The notes: generated by a model from the sequence alone, not told the origin. 64,000 nt of DNA from an uncultured Eubacteriales bacterium (GCA_900543085.1 UQQF01000002.1:1-64000), one strand, 5' to 3'; shown: positions 36,246-45,165, counted from the stretch's first letter. A program made the numbers and translations.

Positions 36246-36910
36246 CGCGCGCCGCCTCCCTTCTGCTTTTTCTCAAGCAGGTTGACGGACAGCAGCACCA
36301 CGGCAGAGATGGCAAGGTTGATGAGCACCCATATCATGGCGCTCCGGTCGTCTCCCGTGCGCCAGTACTGGTACACGGAGGTTGAGATGGTGGCCGTGCG
36401 CCCGGGGGTATAGCCTATCAGCATACTCGTCGCGCCGTATTCGCCCAGCGCGCGGGCGAAGGCCAGGACGGCTCCGGCCAATATGCCCTGGCGGCAGTAC
36501 GGCATACGTATGCGCCAGAATATAAAGGTGTTTGAAAGGCCGAGCGTCTGCCCGGAGTAGGCCAGAGTGCTGTCAAAGCTCTCAAACGCGCCGCGCGCGG
36601 TGCGGTACATGAGCGGGAAGGCCACTACAGAGGCCGTGACGATGCCGCCGTACCAGGTCATGACAAAGCGTATGCCCATCGTGCCCAGCAGCTGGCCGAG
36701 CGGGCGGTTCACGCCGAATATGAGCAGCAGAAAATAGCCTACGACCGTGGGCGGCAGCACCAGCGGCAGAGTGAGGATGACGTCCAGCACGCCCTTGAGC
36801 ACTCGCGGCAGCTTCGCGACGTAGTAGGCGAAGAAGATGCCCAGGAAGAACACGATCACACTGCTTACGGCCGCGATGCGAAGCGAGTTCCAAAGCGGAT
36901 ACCAGTCCAT
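36242..36910 (-). CDS. modB: Molybdate ABC transporter permease
   Basis: The 222-residue protein has about five or six membrane segments and the permease EAA-like loop (TLGLSNTFIFWRIRMPYCRQGILAGAVLAFARALGEYGATSM), which contacts ModC. The motif ARALGEYGAT is strongly typical of ModB/CysU-type permeases. An AAGGAGGTGAG site precedes the ATG. Confidence 0.94.
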   Translation of the reverse strand: MDWYPLWNSLRIAAVSSVIVFFLGIFFAYYVAKLPRVLKGVLDVILTLPLVLPPTVVGYFLLLIFGVNRPLGQLLGTMGIRFVMTWYGGIVTASVVAFPLMYRTARGAFESFDSTLAYSGQTLGLSNTFIFWRIRMPYCRQGILAGAVLAFARALGEYGATSMLIGYTPGRTATISTSVYQYWRTGDDRSAMIWVLINLAISAVVLLSVNLLEKKQKGGGAR

Positions 36911-36935
36911 CAGCTCACCTCCTTACATTGTCTTT

Positions 36936-36957
36936 GCCGGGGGCATATGCCCCCGGC
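36936..36957 (-). other. Intercistronic palindrome between modA and modB
   Basis: A perfect 22-bp palindrome (GCCGGGGGCAT and complement) with no T-run on the minus strand. A stable hairpin here could protect the modA message and favour more binding protein than membrane subunits. Confidence 0.6.
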
Positions 36958-36981
36958 TTTGTTTTTGCTATGCTGTCAGTT

Positions 36982-37869
36982 TCAGGCCACGGGGGCGAAG
37001 CCGACGCTCTCGAACACGGCTATGGCCTCGTCACCGGTGAGGTAATCGAGGAACGCCTGGGCGGCCTCCTGGTTCTCGGAGGTCTTGAGCACGGCGGCGG
37101 GATAGATGACCTGGCCGCACATCTCGGCGGTGGCGTAGTCGACTATCTCAAGGTCCTCGCTGTAGGCGTCGGTGCAGTAGATGACGCCGCAGTCGACGCT
37201 GCCTTCCTTGATCTGGGTGGCGACCTCCTTGACGTTGGTGCCGTAGGTGATAAGGCCGTTGTTGGCGAGGGTGGTCTCGTCGAGGTCGTAGTACTGGAGT
37301 ATGAGCTGGGTGTACTGGCCGACAGGGACGTCGCTGTTGCCCATGCACATGAACACGTCGCCCGCGGAGAGCAGCTCAGCGAGGTTGTCAAAGCCGGTGA
37401 TGCCCTTGGGATTGCCGTCGGGCACGCAGAGGGTGACGCGGTTCTCGAGCAGGTCTATGCGGCTGCTCTCGAGCACGAAGTCGAGACCCTCGGTGTTGAC
37501 GCTCGCGTCGGCGGTGATGTCGAGCTGATCCATCTGCTTCTGACCCGCGCTTATGAACAGGTCGCAGTCGGCGCCCTCCTGGATCTGGGTCTTGAGCGTG
37601 CCGGAGGAGTCGAAGGTGAACACCAGCGTGACGTTAGGAGCCACCTCGGCGTAGAGGGACTGGATCTCGGTCAGCGTCTCCTCCATGGAGGCGGCGGCGA
37701 ACACTACCAGCTCGACGGGATCGCCTGCGGGCTCCTCGCTGGGAGCCGCCGTCGGCGCCTCGGAAGCGGGGGCTTCGGTGGGGTCGCTCGCAGCGGTGCC
37801 GCAGGCGGCGAGGGCAAATACCATTGCCAGAGCCATAAGCAGGGCGAGCAGTTTTCTTGACTTTTTCAT
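36982..37869 (-). CDS. modA: Molybdate-binding lipoprotein
   Basis: The 295-residue protein has a lipoprotein signal (ALAACG, Cys22 region), a low-complexity Ser/Ala/Pro/Glu linker (about 23-48), and a periplasmic-binding-protein fold. FAAASMEETLTEIQ (about 54-67) and FTFDSSGTLKTQIQEGADCDLFISA (about 83-107) are ModA hallmarks; the Ser residues bind the oxyanion. It heads the modABC-mop set, 91 bases after the MOSC-mog gene, with no clear promoter of its own, so the whole molybdenum block may be one transcript. Confidence 0.94.
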   Translation of the reverse strand: MKKSRKLLALLMALAMVFALAACGTAASDPTEAPASEAPTAAPSEEPAGDPVELVVFAAASMEETLTEIQSLYAEVAPNVTLVFTFDSSGTLKTQIQEGADCDLFISAGQKQMDQLDITADASVNTEGLDFVLESSRIDLLENRVTLCVPDGNPKGITGFDNLAELLSAGDVFMCMGNSDVPVGQYTQLILQYYDLDETTLANNGLITYGTNVKEVATQIKEGSVDCGVIYCTDAYSEDLEIVDYATAEMCGQVIYPAAVLKTSENQEAAQAFLDYLTGDEAIAVFESVGFAPVA

Positions 37870-37960
37870 TTTCTTTCCTTCCTCCTTGCTGTTCGCAAAA
37901 AGTATGTGTATGCAAAACGTGACTTTACACGTTGTTGCCTGGAAAAAGTGCGTCTGCCGG

Positions 37961-38893
37961 TCACCTGGCGCAGTCGTGGACTGTGTTGCGCAGCATGTCC
38001 AGCGCGTGGGGGAGGTCGTCGAGGAAGACCTCCAGGCTCTCGCGCACGGCCTTCGGGCTGCCCGGGAGGTTTATAATGAGCGTCTTGCCGCGTATAACGG
38101 ACACTCCGCGCGAGAACATGGCGCGCCTGGTGTACCTCATGCTTCCGGCGCGTATGGCCTCGGCGATGCCCGGCGCTGTCCTGTCCGCGACGGCGAGCGT
38201 GGCCTCCGGCGTCTGGTCGCGGGGCGTGAAGCCCGTGCCGCCGGTGGTTAGGATGAGGTCGAGCTGGCGCTGGTCGCAGAGCCTTATGAGCTGCGCTTTG
38301 AGCGGACCTGTGCCGTCCGCGAGCAGGAGCTTTTCCACGACCTCGTAGCCGCGGCTCTCGAGCTCCTCGACTATCGCGGGACCGGACTTGTCCTCGCGCT
38401 CGCCGGCGGCGCCCTTGTCGGAGAGAGTGATCACCGCCGCCTGATACGGCCTCGGGGAGGTGCGCTCGACTATGCTCATCTCGTCGCCGACGGTTATTGT
38501 GCCGCCCTCGAGCACACGCGCAAACACGCCCTCGCGAGGCATGATGCAGTCGCCCATGGTCTTGTAAATTGCGCAGTGGCTGTGGCACTCCTTGCCTATC
38601 TGCGTCATTTCGAGCAGCACCTCGCCGCAGCGCAGCAGAGTGCCCACGGGGAGGCTGCGGAAGTCGAAGCCGCTGACGACCAGGTTTTCGCCGAAGTCGC
38701 CGTAGACCACCTGCGCACCCCTGGCGCGGAAGGCCTCTATCTTGTCGGCGCTGAGCAGGCTGACCTGGCGGTGCCATTTCCCGGCGTGCGCGTCGCCGTC
38801 TATGCCCCACTCGGGAGTAAAGTGAGCGCTGTGAACATCACGCTTTTGTACGCCCTTTTCGGCGCTGGTACATACTGCGAGTACGGTACCCAT
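37961..38893 (-). CDS. MOSC - MogA/MoaB fusion protein (molybdenum cofactor biosynthesis)
   Basis: The 310-residue fusion has an N-terminal MOSC domain (about 1-140; GIDGDAHAG, GDFGENL and IGKECHSHCAIY with its Cys) and a C-terminal MogA/MoaB molybdopterin adenylyltransferase domain (about 150-305; TLSDKGAAGEREDKSGP, ILTTGGTGFTPRD, NLPGSPKAV). The second domain activates molybdopterin with ATP before metal insertion; MOSC domains handle sulfur on the cofactor. ATG 38893 is chosen (GGAGG 8 bases upstream). Its 5' end overlaps the moaA stop region closely. Confidence 0.92.
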   Translation of the reverse strand: MGTVLAVCTSAEKGVQKRDVHSAHFTPEWGIDGDAHAGKWHRQVSLLSADKIEAFRARGAQVVYGDFGENLVVSGFDFRSLPVGTLLRCGEVLLEMTQIGKECHSHCAIYKTMGDCIMPREGVFARVLEGGTITVGDEMSIVERTSPRPYQAAVITLSDKGAAGEREDKSGPAIVEELESRGYEVVEKLLLADGTGPLKAQLIRLCDQRQLDLILTTGGTGFTPRDQTPEATLAVADRTAPGIAEAIRAGSMRYTRRAMFSRGVSVIRGKTLIINLPGSPKAVRESLEVFLDDLPHALDMLRNTVHDCAR

Positions 38894-38897
38894 ATGA

Positions 38898-39863
38898 TCA
38901 TCCTCCAATCTGTGACATGAGGCGGCACTCCGTCATCTCCTTCGGCGTGTCGAAGCAGTGCTGTCTCGGCTTGTTATATATGGTGAGGCGTATGGTCTCG
39001 AGCAGCTGCGCGTCGCTCGCGCCGCCGCGCAGCAGCTCGCGCAGGTCCGCGCCCTCGTCGAAGCAGAGGCAGGGCTTGAGCCAGCCCCGGCTGGTCACCC
39101 TCACGCGGTTGCAGCTCGCGCAGAAGCGGTGGGATACGGCGTCTATCATGCCTATGGGCGCGGCGAGCCGCCCGCTCGCATAGTAGTGCGCGGGGCCGGA
39201 GCCTATGCGCGCGTCCACAGGGTGCAAATCCGGCCAGACCGCCCTGAGGATCTCAAGAGCCTTGTCGGGGTTCAGCCCGGTTTCGTTCTTCCCCACGCCC
39301 ATCGGCATGAGCTCTATGAAGCGCACGGGCACACCGTGCGCGGCAAAGCGGGCCAGGTCGGTAATCGTCCCGGCCGTCTCGCCCAGCAGCACCGCGTTGA
39401 GCTTGACGGGCACGCCGAGCGAACGCATCAGCTCGATGCCCTCCAGAACGGAATCCACGACGCCGGAGCTGCCTGTGATGCCGCGCTCAAGCTCGGGGTC
39501 GGTAGTGTCAAGGCTGACGTTGACGCTGTCCAGACCCGCGTCCGCCAGCTCGCGGCCATAGCGGGGCAGCAGCGTGCCGTTTGTGGTCACCGACACCTTT
39601 TTCACGCCGGGGATGCGCTTGAGCTCCGCCACGAACCCGGCGGCGCCGAGGCGCACGAGCGGCTCCCCGCCCGTCACGCGCACATGCTCCACGCCGAGCG
39701 TGGCAAAGAGCCGCGCAAGGCGCAGGAACTCCTCATAGCTCAAAATGTCCCCGTGCTCGACCATGTCGCAGCCGTCAGGCATACAGTAGCGGCACCTGAG
39801 GTTGCAGCGGTCGGTTATGGAGAGGCGCAGATAATTTATATTACGTCCGAATTGGTCGGTCAT
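38898..39863 (-). CDS. moaA: GTP 3',8-cyclase (radical SAM)
   Basis: The 321-residue enzyme makes the first molybdopterin precursor. The radical SAM cluster motif C-x3-C-x2-C is in [12 protein letters not shown] (about 18-29). The second cluster is in the C-terminal part: [20 protein letters not shown]. The catalytic C-terminal Gly-Gly (SQIGG) is intact. It overlaps the moaC stop by four bases (ATGA). Confidence 0.96.
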   Translation of the reverse strand: MTDQFGRNINYLRLSITDRCNLRCRYCMPDGCDMVEHGDILSYEEFLRLARLFATLGVEHVRVTGGEPLVRLGAAGFVAELKRIPGVKKVSVTTNGTLLPRYGRELADAGLDSVNVSLDTTDPELERGITGSSGVVDSVLEGIELMRSLGVPVKLNAVLLGETAGTITDLARFAAHGVPVRFIELMPMGVGKNETGLNPDKALEILRAVWPDLHPVDARIGSGPAHYYASGRLAAPIGMIDAVSHRFCASCNRVRVTSRGWLKPCLCFDEGADLRELLRGGASDAQLLETIRLTIYNKPRQHCFDTPKEMTECRLMSQIGG

Positions 39864-40342
39864 TTCTCGTCACCGTAGTAGAAGTCTCCGCTCTTGCCTC
39901 CGTGCTTTTCCACGAGGTGGACGCTCAGGATTTCCATGGAGCGGTCGACGGCCTTGCACATGTCGTAGACGGTCAGCAGCGCGACGCTCGCGCCGGTGAG
40001 CGCCTCCATCTCGACGCCGGTCTTGCCGTCGCACTTGACGGAGCACACGGCGCGAACCGCGCTTTCCCCGTCCAGCAGCTCCAGCTCGACCTTCACGCCG
40101 GTCAGCAGCAGCGTGTGGCACAGAGGGATGAGCTCCGCGGTCTTCTTCGCGGCCATGATGCCGGCGACCTGAGCCACGCCGAGCACGTCGCGCTTTTTCA
40201 TCCGTCCGGCCTTAACAAGCTCGAAGCACTCGCGGGACATGCGTATGCGCCCCTCGGCCACGGCGCGGCGGGACGTGACGTCCTTCGCGCCCACGTCTAC
40301 CATGAGCGCGTTGCCGTGACAGTCGATGTGAGTAAAGCCCAT
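39860..40342 (-). CDS. moaC: Cyclic pyranopterin monophosphate synthase
   Basis: The 160-residue protein starts [20 protein letters not shown] and contains the MoaC core [20 protein letters not shown] (about 64-83) and [29 protein letters not shown] (about 106-134) with the catalytic Lys and Asp. It converts the MoaA product to cPMP. ATG 40342 overlaps the stop of the upstream gene (TGATG), giving tight coupling; a longer in-frame reading upstream is out of frame with real coding sequence and is Arg-rich noise. Confidence 0.95.
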   Translation of the reverse strand: MGFTHIDCHGNALMVDVGAKDVTSRRAVAEGRIRMSRECFELVKAGRMKKRDVLGVAQVAGIMAAKKTAELIPLCHTLLLTGVKVELELLDGESAVRAVCSVKCDGKTGVEMEALTGASVALLTVYDMCKAVDRSMEILSVHLVEKHGGKSGDFYYGDEK

Positions 40343-41367
40343 CACTGCCACCTGCCGAAGCCGCAGTTGGGGAAGTGGCAAACATTGCAGTTGAGGCACA
40401 GGCCGCCGTTGCCCAGTCCTGCGAGCATGTCCGCCGTCACCGGCTCGTCGGCGAGCAGGTAGGGCAATACGATGTCGAATATGGTGCGCTTGGCGTACAT
40501 GACGCAGCCGGGCAGGCCGCAGATGGGACGCCCGTCGTCGGTGTAGGCCAGCAGGAACATGGCTCCGGGCAGCACGGGAGCGCCGTAGCTCACGATGTTT
40601 GCGCCGGTGTTCTTTATGGCCAGCGGCGTCTTGTCGTCGGGGTCGACGCTCATGCCGCCGGTGCACAGCACCATGTCCACGCCGTCGGCGAGCATCTTGT
40701 TTATGATGCCGGTGATCTTCTCGTGGTCGTCGTTCGAGACCTCGTGCGCGGCCATTTCGCAGCCGAACTGCGCCAGCTTCTCGACGATCACGGGCGTGAA
40801 CGTGTCCTCGATGCGCCCGTAGTAGACCTCGTTGCCGGTGGTGACAAGCCCGAAGCGCTTGGGCTTTATCTCCGCGAGGCGCAGCAGGGGCGCGTCGCCG
40901 GCGACGGCTTTCGCCTGAGCCATGGCCTCCTTTTCAATTACGAGCGGGATGATGCGCGTGCCGCAGAGCTTGTCTCCGGCCTTGACGGCCACGCCGCCGG
41001 GGCGGGTGGCTATCATCATGCGGCCGAAGGAGTTCACGGCGCGCAGCCTCTCGCGGTCGACGAGGAACAGCCCGTCGCGCTCGGCGGTCAGCTCTATCTT
41101 GCCCTCCTTGGGCTTCGAGGCGCTCATGCCGTCGTTCATGCACATGTCGCGCAGGATCTCGGCGGCCTCGTCCTCGTGGAGCATGCTGTCGTCGTTTTCC
41201 CAGACGTAGATGTTGTCCTTGCCCACGCTGAGCAGTACGGGTATGTCCTCAGGCTGGATTATATGACCCTTACGGAACACGGCGTCCTTGGTGACGCCCT
41301 TTATTATCTGCGTAATGTCGTGACACAGTACCATCCCGACCGCGTCTTCAGTTTTTACGAGCTGCAT
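40342..41367 (-). CDS. MoeA-like molybdopterin-binding protein with Cys-rich tail
   Basis: The 341-residue protein has the MoeA/MogA core (about 160-310: [47 protein letters not shown]). It lacks the usual N-terminal MoeA domains and is shorter than the about 400 residues of MoeA. Its last 20 residues carry four Cys (CLNCNVC...NCGFG), a possible metal or Fe-S site. Relatives occur in Clostridia beside molybdenum hydroxylase genes. It is the first gene of the molybdenum block and sits behind a strong promoter and a leader with a terminator-like hairpin. Confidence 0.85.
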   Translation of the reverse strand: MQLVKTEDAVGMVLCHDITQIIKGVTKDAVFRKGHIIQPEDIPVLLSVGKDNIYVWENDDSMLHEDEAAEILRDMCMNDGMSASKPKEGKIELTAERDGLFLVDRERLRAVNSFGRMMIATRPGGVAVKAGDKLCGTRIIPLVIEKEAMAQAKAVAGDAPLLRLAEIKPKRFGLVTTGNEVYYGRIEDTFTPVIVEKLAQFGCEMAAHEVSNDDHEKITGIINKMLADGVDMVLCTGGMSVDPDDKTPLAIKNTGANIVSYGAPVLPGAMFLLAYTDDGRPICGLPGCVMYAKRTIFDIVLPYLLADEPVTADMLAGLGNGGLCLNCNVCHFPNCGFGRWQ

Positions 41368-41418
41368 TAGACTTCATCTCCATTTAGATATTTGTCTGTA
41401 TTTCTGCGCAAATTCTGT

Positions 41419-41440
41419 AAAAACGGCCTGCTTTGCAGGC
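41419..41440 (-). terminator. Terminator-like hairpin in the leader of the molybdenum operon
   Basis: On the minus strand GCCTGC-AAA-GCAGGC is followed by CG and T5. It lies about 60 bases after the predicted transcription start and about 50 before the start codon, the position of an attenuator. Confidence 0.55.
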
Positions 41441-41507
41441 GCTGCGTGCGCTTTATCCGGCGGCGTGCCGGCGGTTCGAGTTGTTTCTGAATCGTAGTCG
41501 CTAATAA

Positions 41508-41536
41508 ATTGTACAAACTATGATCGAGATTGTCAA
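41508..41536 (-). promoter_or_regulatory. Strong promoter of the molybdenum operon
   Basis: Minus strand: perfect TTGACA (41536-41531), 17-bp spacer, TACAAT (41513-41508). The leader to the first gene is about 135 bases long. Confidence 0.8.
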
Positions 41537-41680
41537 GGGAAAATACAAAGTTGTGCATAAGTTACCTTGAAAATTTCTCCGCCGCGCTCCGGACTGGCCG
41601 GCCGTGCGCGTGCCACATCTGGTAGTATATAGTCATACTGGAAAAAATCAACCGTCAGACGCGCAAATGCAGCGCCCGCC

Positions 41681-41723
41681 TTGACAAGGACGGGGGACGT
41701 CTGTATAATGAACAACGTTCATT
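41681..41723 (+). promoter_or_regulatory. Consensus promoter with TetR-type operator
   Basis: TTGACA (41681-41686), 17-bp spacer, TATAAT (41704-41709) is a perfect consensus. An inverted repeat AATGAAC-aac-GTTCATT (41707-41723) overlaps the -10 and start site, so the TetR protein probably represses its own operon. Confidence 0.85.
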
Positions 41724-41740
41724 TTGAGGAGCCTTGGCGA

Positions 41741-42298
41741 ATGAATAATACGGTTACATCCAAAGATGACATCCTGGCGGCGAGCCGGGAGATAATAAGC
41801 CGCGAGGGGCTGCCGGCGGTGAGCATACGCTCGGTGGCTGCGGCCTGCGGAGTCTCGGTCGGCTCCATCTACAACTACTTCGACTCCAAGGCGGAGCTGG
41901 TCGGCGCGGCCGTCGAGAGCGTATGGCGCGAGATCTTCCACCGCGGCGGCGACGGCGGCGGGTTCAGGGACATACAGTCCTGCATCGTCTGGATGTACGG
42001 CCGGATGGAGCGCGGCTGCGAGCAGTACCCCGGATTTTTCAGGCTGCACTCTCTGAGCTTCATGCGTGAAGACCGCCCCGGCGGCAGGGAGACGATGCAG
42101 CAGACCTGGAGACACATCCTCGACGGGCTTGCGCTCGTCCTCCGGCGCGACCCAAACGTCCGCGAGGGCGCGTTCACGGAGGAGCTGACGGCGGACGCCT
42201 TTGCCGGCGTGCTGTTTTCACTCATGCTCTCCGCGATGCTGCGGCAGGACTACGACCCCGGCGCCGTGCTCGAGATAGTCCGGCGCACGCTGTATTGA
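41741..42298 (+). CDS. TetR family repressor
   Basis: The protein of about 185 residues has the TetR HTH at the N-terminus (ILAASREIISREGLPAVSIRSVAAACGVSVGSIYNYFDSKAELV, about 9-52). ATG 41741 is chosen over ATG 41708 because GAGGAG lies 9 bases before it, and 41708 lies within the predicted operator and start site. It heads a three-gene operon with two small membrane proteins, which are its likely targets. Confidence 0.9.
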   Translation: MNNTVTSKDDILAASREIISREGLPAVSIRSVAAACGVSVGSIYNYFDSKAELVGAAVESVWREIFHRGGDGGGFRDIQSCIVWMYGRMERGCEQYPGFFRLHSLSFMREDRPGGRETMQQTWRHILDGLALVLRRDPNVREGAFTEELTADAFAGVLFSLMLSAMLRQDYDPGAVLEIVRRTLY

Positions 42299-42368
42299 CG
42301 CCCTGCGCGGCGGAGCGAGGCTTCCTGCCGCCGAATGTGAACGGTGTCCAAGGCTTTGGAGGAGGACA

Positions 42369-42809
42369 ATGAGAGTCAAACGCAACACTCTGCTGCTGCT
42401 CGCCTGCCTGGTGTGGGGAGCGGCGGGCTTCAACATACTTCGCATCGGAGCTGCCGCCTATCCAGGGCGTCTGAGCGCTATGAACATACTGCTGTCGGCG
42501 CTGGTGTTCACGGTATTTCAGCTCTTTATCTTCGGCAGGCTGGTGAAAAAGCACAGCGCCAGGATAGCCGCTTACCGGGAGGAGCGGCAGTTTTTCCTGA
42601 AGTTCTTCGACGTGAAGTCCTTTGTGATCATGGCGGTCATGATGGGCGGCGGTATCGGCCTGCGCCGCAGCGGACTGGCTCCGGAGGCGTTCATCGCCGT
42701 GTTCTACACGGGGCTCGGAGCCGCGCTGCTGCTCTCCGGACTGCTGTTCGGGCGCAGTTTCTGCTCGGCGGTTTTCGGCTCCGGACGCGCGAACGAAGCC
42801 GGAAACTGA
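42369..42809 (+). CDS. Small membrane protein, unknown
   Basis: The 146-residue protein has about four hydrophobic segments (roughly 7-27, 38-58, 83-101, 108-135). No family is recognised. The strong site GGAGGAGG precedes the ATG. It lies between the TetR repressor and a DUF2871 membrane protein, so it belongs to the TetR-controlled unit. A stress or efflux-accessory role is a guess only. Confidence 0.65.
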   Translation: MRVKRNTLLLLACLVWGAAGFNILRIGAAAYPGRLSAMNILLSALVFTVFQLFIFGRLVKKHSARIAAYREERQFFLKFFDVKSFVIMAVMMGGGIGLRRSGLAPEAFIAVFYTGLGAALLLSGLLFGRSFCSAVFGSGRANEAGN

Positions 42810-42852
42810 CGGATGCAGTCAATTACAATACACTATAGGGGAGAAGAACAAC

Positions 42853-43263
42853 ATGAAGCGCTACATAAATACCGCACTGCTCTACGCCGTTCTGGCGATG
42901 GCCGGAGGCGTGTTCTACCGGGAATTCACCAAGTTCAACGGATTCACCGGCCAGACCGCCCTGTCCGTAGTACATACCCATTACTTCGTTCTGGGCACGG
43001 TGGTGTTCCTGCTGCTCCTGCTGCTGGAGAAGACCTTCGCCTTCTCCGACGGCAAGACCGGCAAAATACTCGCCGTCTACCACGTGGGACTTAACCTCAC
43101 GGCCGTGATGTTCCTGGTGCGCGGCGTGACCCAGGTGCTGTCCACGCCGCTGTCATCCGGCATGAGCGCCGCCATATCCGGCGTGGCCGGTATAGGCCAC
43201 ATCCTGCTCGGCGTCGGCCTGGTTCTGCTGCTACTGAACATAAAGCGAGCAGTCTCCCGCTGA
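42853..43263 (+). CDS. DUF2871 family membrane protein
   Basis: The 136-residue protein has four membrane segments and the family start MKRYINTALLYAVLAMAGGVFYREFTKF, followed by VVHTHYFVLGT with two conserved His residues. Haem or metal binding through these His residues is possible but unproven. It closes the TetR operon and is followed by a strong terminator. Confidence 0.8.
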   Translation: MKRYINTALLYAVLAMAGGVFYREFTKFNGFTGQTALSVVHTHYFVLGTVVFLLLLLLEKTFAFSDGKTGKILAVYHVGLNLTAVMFLVRGVTQVLSTPLSSGMSAAISGVAGIGHILLGVGLVLLLLNIKRAVSR

Positions 43264-43264
43264 C

Positions 43265-43305
43265 AGAGCGAAACGCCTCCCCGCAGGGGAGGCGTTTCGC
43301 TCTTT
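43265..43305. terminator. Bidirectional terminator (DUF2871 / Crp-like)
   Basis: An 18-bp stem (AGAGCGAAACGCCTCCCC and complement) with a 3-base loop and short T-run between convergent genes. Confidence 0.85.
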
Positions 43306-43335
43306 CCGGCGTGACGGCCGGCGGGCGCTTGTGCG

Positions 43336-43872
43336 CTAATACATTTCAGCTGCCAGCGCCGTCAGGCGATCGACATCGCACAGCTCGTACGTCTTCGCGC
43401 CGCAGGGCTTCAATACGCCGGAGCGCCTGAAATCCCCCGGCAGCCGGCTCAGATGCCGCGGCGTGACGCCCGGCAGCCCCGCTACGGCGCGCCCCCTCAT
43501 ATACTTGCCATCCGCGGAATTCTCCGGCAGATACGCGGCCAGGCGGTTCTTCGCAGGGTAGAGCAGCGCCCTGGAGTAGGCCGAGGAGGTGTTGTAGAGC
43601 TTGCGCATGAGGCTGTTGCACACCAGGCGGTAGAAATTCAGGCTCTCCATTTCCCCGCCAAACGCGTACACCGGCACGGATATGAGCCTCACCGCGCCCT
43701 TGGCGTACACGTCGTGGAGCACAGGACGGTTTTGCATGTACTCTATGTCGCCCGGCAGATGCGGCGGCCTCGCTTCGGCTATGACGGCAAGCTTGCCCTC
43801 GGGGGTGAAGAAGCCCTCCGCGCCGATGTGCGCGATGTATCCCTCCAGGCCGGCGCCGTCAAGCTCGCGCAA
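43336..43872 (-). CDS. Crp/Fnr-family regulator, shortened
   Basis: The protein of about 178 residues has a C-terminal winged HTH of the YeiL-like Crp type (GVTPRHLSRLPGDFRRSGVL...TYELCDVDRLTALA). The N-terminal half is a short effector domain and the whole is about 40 residues smaller than usual Crp proteins; the first strands of the cNMP-binding barrel appear missing. TTG 43872 with GGAGGTG 6 bases upstream is the best start; TTG 43887 would lie within that site. It may be functional as a short form or an N-terminally eroded gene. Confidence 0.6.
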   Translation of the reverse strand: MRELDGAGLEGYIAHIGAEGFFTPEGKLAVIAEARPPHLPGDIEYMQNRPVLHDVYAKGAVRLISVPVYAFGGEMESLNFYRLVCNSLMRKLYNTSSAYSRALLYPAKNRLAAYLPENSADGKYMRGRAVAGLPGVTPRHLSRLPGDFRRSGVLKPCGAKTYELCDVDRLTALAAEMY

Positions 43873-43923
43873 GTGATGCACCTCCAAACGTAGACATATG
43901 TCCTGTTTTTATTATGCCAGCCG

Positions 43924-43932
43924 TGGTATACT
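43924..43932 (+). promoter_or_regulatory. Extended -10 promoter of the AHCY-like gene
   Basis: TGgTATACT with no good -35. Confidence 0.45.
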
Positions 43933-43974
43933 CAGGCGAGATACCGGAACTACAACGAAATGCAGGTGACAGCT

Positions 43975-45165
43975 GTGCTTGAATCTAGAATCGACGACCC
44001 GTCTCTGGCCGGAGCCGGGGCTGAAAGAATCAAATGGTACCGCGATAAGATGGATGTTGTACGCGCCTTCCGGGAGCGCTATGAGCGCGAGCGGCCGTTT
44101 GCCGGGAAGCGCCTTCTGGTCTGTATGCACTGCGAGCCCAAGGCTGCGGTGCGCACTGAGGCGCTGCTGGCAGGCGGGGCGGAGGGCATAGTTTTTGTCG
44201 GCAATCTCGGCTCCACAAAGCCGGATACGGCGGCCTATCTGGCCTCGCTGCCCGAGGTGACCGTGCTGGCGCGGCAAAACGACACGCTGGAGGACTTGCA
44301 GCGCAGCGTCGCCGAGGCTATGGCCGAGCCGTTTGACCTCCTGATGGACAACGGCGCGGCGCTCATGCAGCAGTTCTGGCGGCAGCGCGGACGCTGGAGT
44401 CCGCTCGGAGCCATTGAGGAGACGCGCTCCGGCAGGCTTATACTCGACCGTGAGGGGATATGCCCGGATTTCCCCGTGCTGGTAATAGACGACTCGCCCG
44501 TAAAGAGACTGGTGGAGAACGAGGTCGGCGTCGGCCAGTCTGTCGTGGACGGCTTCATGCGCGCGACCAGTATGCTCATAGGCGGCAAGCGCGTGTTCAT
44601 CATAGGTTACGGCTGGTGCGGGACTGGCATCGCACAGCGCTTCCGCGCGCTGGGCGCGGTCACGATGGTATACGACACGGATCCGCTGCGCCTGCTAAAA
44701 GCGAAGCTTGAAGGCCACATCGTCGGCCGCCTCGAAGAACTGCTGCCCCAGGCGGACGTGGTCTGCACGGTCACGGGCCGCTTCAACGTGATAGGCGAGA
44801 GGGAGCTGCGGCAGCTGCGCGACGGAGCGGTGCTCTGCAACGCCGGGCACTACAACATGGAGATAGACACCGCGCGCCTGGGCGAAATCGCCGAGAGCAG
44901 GGAGTCGATGCAGGAAGGCGTGGAGAGGTATTCCGTCGGCGGAAAGCGCATCTATCTGCTGCAAAGAGCCAATCCGCTGAATCTGGCCTCCGGCGCCGGC
45001 AACCCCATAGAGATAATGGAGCTGGGCTACGCCCTGCAGCTGCTGAGCCTGGAGCGCATAGTAAAAGACCCCGGCCTGGCGCCGGGAGCGCAGCCCCTGC
45101 CCGACGACATCAACAAGGCCGCGTGCGAGCTGGCGCTGTGGGGCGCCGTGCACGGCCGGGAGTGA
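43975..45165 (+). CDS. Adenosylhomocysteinase-like NAD-binding protein
   Basis: The protein of about 396 residues has the AHCY layout: outer domain with HCEPKAAVRTEALLAGGAE (matching the substrate-binding HMT...TA-LI-TL-GAEV) and EET in GAIEETRSGRL; then IDDSPVKRLVENE, where Lys matches the active-site Lys; then the NAD loop GYGWCGTG. Several usually invariant residues differ: DDGGD is DNGAA and the Asp after the Lys is Glu. It may be a divergent hydrolase or act on a different thioether. GTG 43975 is preferred (AGGTGA 6 bases upstream); ATG 43960 has no ribosome site. It is monocistronic. Confidence 0.75.
   Translation: MLESRIDDPSLAGAGAERIKWYRDKMDVVRAFRERYERERPFAGKRLLVCMHCEPKAAVRTEALLAGGAEGIVFVGNLGSTKPDTAAYLASLPEVTVLARQNDTLEDLQRSVAEAMAEPFDLLMDNGAALMQQFWRQRGRWSPLGAIEETRSGRLILDREGICPDFPVLVIDDSPVKRLVENEVGVGQSVVDGFMRATSMLIGGKRVFIIGYGWCGTGIAQRFRALGAVTMVYDTDPLRLLKAKLEGHIVGRLEELLPQADVVCTVTGRFNVIGERELRQLRDGAVLCNAGHYNMEIDTARLGEIAESRESMQEGVERYSVGGKRIYLLQRANPLNLASGAGNPIEIMELGYALQLLSLERIVKDPGLAPGAQPLPDDINKAACELALWGAVHGRE

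Noticed and set aside
37870..37960. A separate promoter for modA
   Set aside because: No -35/-10 pair of acceptable spacing was found, so one transcript from the moeA-like gene remains the simpler reading.
41368..41500. Moco riboswitch
   Set aside because: The position suits it, but I could not match the conserved core of the motif; left as an unassigned leader with attenuator-like hairpin.
43888..43974. SAM or SAH riboswitch before the AHCY-like gene
   Set aside because: The leader is only about 40 bases, too short for known SAM/SAH aptamers plus expression platform.
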